Virus record (IMG/VR): IMGVR_UViG_3300017613_000733
Span: 1 to 24,806 of that record
DNA: 24,806 bases
DNA from: a virus
Strand: one strand, 5' to 3'
Below are positions 23,546 to 24,806 of this stretch, piece after piece. The position numbers and the translations under genes are program-made. The notes beneath the pieces are model-generated. The model saw only the letters and a list, made by a program, of their open reading frames with translations. It ran no database searches and was not told the origin of the DNA. Every line of letters begins with the position of its first letter. The stretch's first letter is position 1.

Positions 23546-23577
23546 CAAAGATACGATAATCAAGTACCTAATGCAAG
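23546..23577 (-). promoter_or_regulatory. Bacteroides-type housekeeping promoter for the cargo/RNA polymerase operon
   Basis: On the minus strand, the -7 box TATCTTTG (plus-strand 23546-23553) matches the Bacteroidota consensus TAnnTTTG exactly. A CTTG box (23574-23577) containing the core TTG of the -33 TTTG consensus lies exactly 20 bases upstream, within the usual spacing. The predicted transcript begins near 23538-23542 and has a leader of roughly 10-15 nt before the ATG at 23526. This is the only leftward intergenic gap large enough to hold a promoter, and it would drive five genes spanning about 21.7 kb with the host's own RNA polymerase. Confidence 0.75.
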
Positions 23578-23618
23578 TGATTTCCAATATTTATTTTTAG
23601 TTAATGCCCTCAATGAGC

Positions 23619-24806
23619 TTATCTAAGGTGAGGTAAGAAATATACTAACACATCATGTAAGTTCATTTTATATCCCTTAGTGTTGTCATAGTAGAGTTTT
23701 AGAAACATGTAAGTATCTCTTAGCCTGGACTTTGAATCTAGACTATCACGATCTAACATAAATCTCCATAACCTAACTTTATTCTTACGCTTGACCTTAT
23801 CAACTGTTAAAGGAATTACTCCAGTATCTTGATATTGATTCCACGCCTCATATTGATAGAAGGTTTCATCAGTAGCTGTTCCATCAGAAGTATTCTGAAC
23901 ATACTCTACATTAGCATAAACCTTACTCTTATCAGGCATTGGGTTAGCTATTAAAGTAATCGTAGTATCATATACACCACCATAGAATTCTCCAGCATTG
24001 CCTATATCATGTACATAGACATTTGCAGTAGGAGCACTATTAGGCTCTACAGATAATAGTGTACCATTAATCTCCGTATATATAGCTGGCACAAAATCAT
24101 AGAAGGATTCAAAGCCTAGGCCATATTCAGAGTAGCTTAAAGTTTCTCGTGTAGCGTAATCTGTAAAGCTAAATAATATCCTATTATTGGCAGAATCATA
24201 TATACTATGTACGCCCACTCCTTGTAAGGTATTATCCACTGTAAGTAGGTCTCCAGTAAGATTATTCTTTAACCAGGACTCCATACCATTTGAAGCACTT
24301 AATGGGCCCAAGCCTTCGCCAGTATAAGACATGATTGCCTTATTAGTAGCATCGAAGTAATATAAGCCGTTATTAGAGCTTACAACTGAGAACTGATGTC
24401 TAGTACCATATTTTGTAGATACGTACACATGCGAGTCGAGAACGCCTCCTGTGCCCAATACAAGCTCTGTATCATTCTCTGCATTGATAACAACTCCACG
24501 TTCATTTACAGAAGCTACTCCAAATGCATACCATTGAATAAATACTAAGCGATCATTAAAGTTATGTAAACTAGTTATCCCACCATAGTTAGATTGTACA
24601 TCTAGCTTATTATCAGGTAAGAAGGATAACCAACTATCAGCTAATTCTCCATATACCTTTTGTAGGCTGTTCCTGATTCTACTATCATAGTCAACTATTC
24701 CTGTAGATAATAGATATTCAGCTGGATAATTAATAATAGTATTTCCCTGAGAGTATACAGGATTGTATAGCATTAAATCATAGGACTGCGTATAAGGATC
24801 ATAATA
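23619..24806 (-). CDS. Muzzle/tail-stabilisation-like protein, partial
   Basis: The reading frame stays open to the window end (the last 36 bases encode YYDPYTQSYDLM), so the N-terminus lies outside and the ATG at 24773 is probably internal. The visible 396 residues are rich in Tyr, Asn, Gly and short beta strands. They include YGGITSLHNFNDRLVFIQ, SVNERGVVI, LVLGTGG and repeated aromatic turns, a pattern typical of the beta-propeller-like tail stabilisation proteins (P22 gp10 type) and of the crAss muzzle that closes the tail tip. The C-terminus is beta-rich and ends in a short LHDVLVYFLPHLR helix or strand. It is followed by a 92-bp gap containing the promoter for the cargo operon, with no convincing terminator. 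The assignment rests on recalled family patterns plus position next to the virion polymerase block. Confidence 0.7.
   Translation of the reverse strand, partial: YYDPYTQSYDLMLYNPVYSQGNTIINYPAEYLLSTGIVDYDSRIRNSLQKVYGELADSWLSFLPDNKLDVQSNYGGITSLHNFNDRLVFIQWYAFGVASVNERGVVINAENDTELVLGTGGVLDSHVYVSTKYGTRHQFSVVSSNNGLYYFDATNKAIMSYTGEGLGPLSASNGMESWLKNNLTGDLLTVDNTLQGVGVHSIYDSANNRILFSFTDYATRETLSYSEYGLGFESFYDFVPAIYTEINGTLLSVEPNSAPTANVYVHDIGNAGEFYGGVYDTTITLIANPMPDKSKVYANVEYVQNTSDGTATDETFYQYEAWNQYQDTGVIPLTVDKVKRKNKVRLWRFMLDRDSLDSKSRLRDTYMFLKLYYDNTKGYKMNLHDVLVYFLPHLR

Noticed and set aside
23579-23618. Terminator after the muzzle-like gene
   Set aside because: Only a 3-4 bp stem (CTCA/TGAG type) is possible and there is no proper T run; readthrough into the next operon cannot be excluded.
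24771-24773. ATG at 24773 as the true start of the muzzle-like gene
   Set aside because: The frame is open for a further 12 codons up to the window edge with similar composition, so the gene is more likely truncated by the window.
1-24806. tRNA genes, CRISPR arrays, insertion sequences or attachment sites
   Set aside because: All non-coding gaps are under 120 bases and none shows cloverleaf, repeat-spacer or terminal inverted repeat structure.

Overview
The window looks like part of a crAss-like phage genome (order Crassvirales) infecting a Bacteroidota host. Four things support this. A giant ORF carries the DFDID metal-binding signature and surrounding motifs of the crAss-type virion RNA polymerase. 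It sits in a run of very large, tightly packed genes downstream of a muzzle/tail-stabilisation-like gene. The DNA is AT-rich, with no Shine-Dalgarno sequences before starts. One promoter matches the Bacteroides housekeeping-sigma consensus (TTG-N20-TAnnTTTG). No integrase, IS element, tRNA gene or CRISPR array is visible.

Layout. Positions 1-1769 hold a rightward (+) module: an 83-aa zinc-ribbon-like protein, an ATP-dependent DNA ligase with a WGR-like N-terminal extension, and a 90-aa protein of unknown function one base after the ligase. A terminator-like hairpin (9-36) precedes the module. The first two genes share an upstream element (TATATTTA, then CCTA and AACGGTT). A hairpin at 1778-1805 separates this module from the convergent leftward (-) module, which fills the rest of the window.

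The leftward module reads, in transcription order: 3' part of a muzzle-like tail protein (cut by the window end); a 92-bp gap with the Bacteroides-type promoter; then five packed genes for proteins of 336, about 647, 486, 3939 and 1815 aa. Their junctions are overlaps of 8 and 1 nt or gaps of 2 nt, which suggests one transcript of about 21.7 kb with translational coupling. All nine stop codons are TAA.

How the genes probably work together (inference). The ligase module belongs to DNA metabolism inside the cell. The leftward genes make virion parts: the muzzle closes the tail, and the five downstream products look like packaged 'cargo' ejected with the DNA. The 3939-aa protein joins a membrane-active-looking N-terminus, long coiled-coil and disordered linkers, a HEAFH metallopeptidase-like domain, a two-barrel RNA polymerase core and a separate C-terminal domain. 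The 1815-aa protein carries a HEILH metallopeptidase-like domain, a segment resembling phage polyvalent-protein ADP-ribosyltransferase domains, a degenerate EEFSH zincin-like segment and a hydrophobic C-terminal region. Delivering a polymerase, proteases and a possible ADP-ribosyltransferase together would be a compact host-takeover kit, and this is the most interesting aspect of the window.
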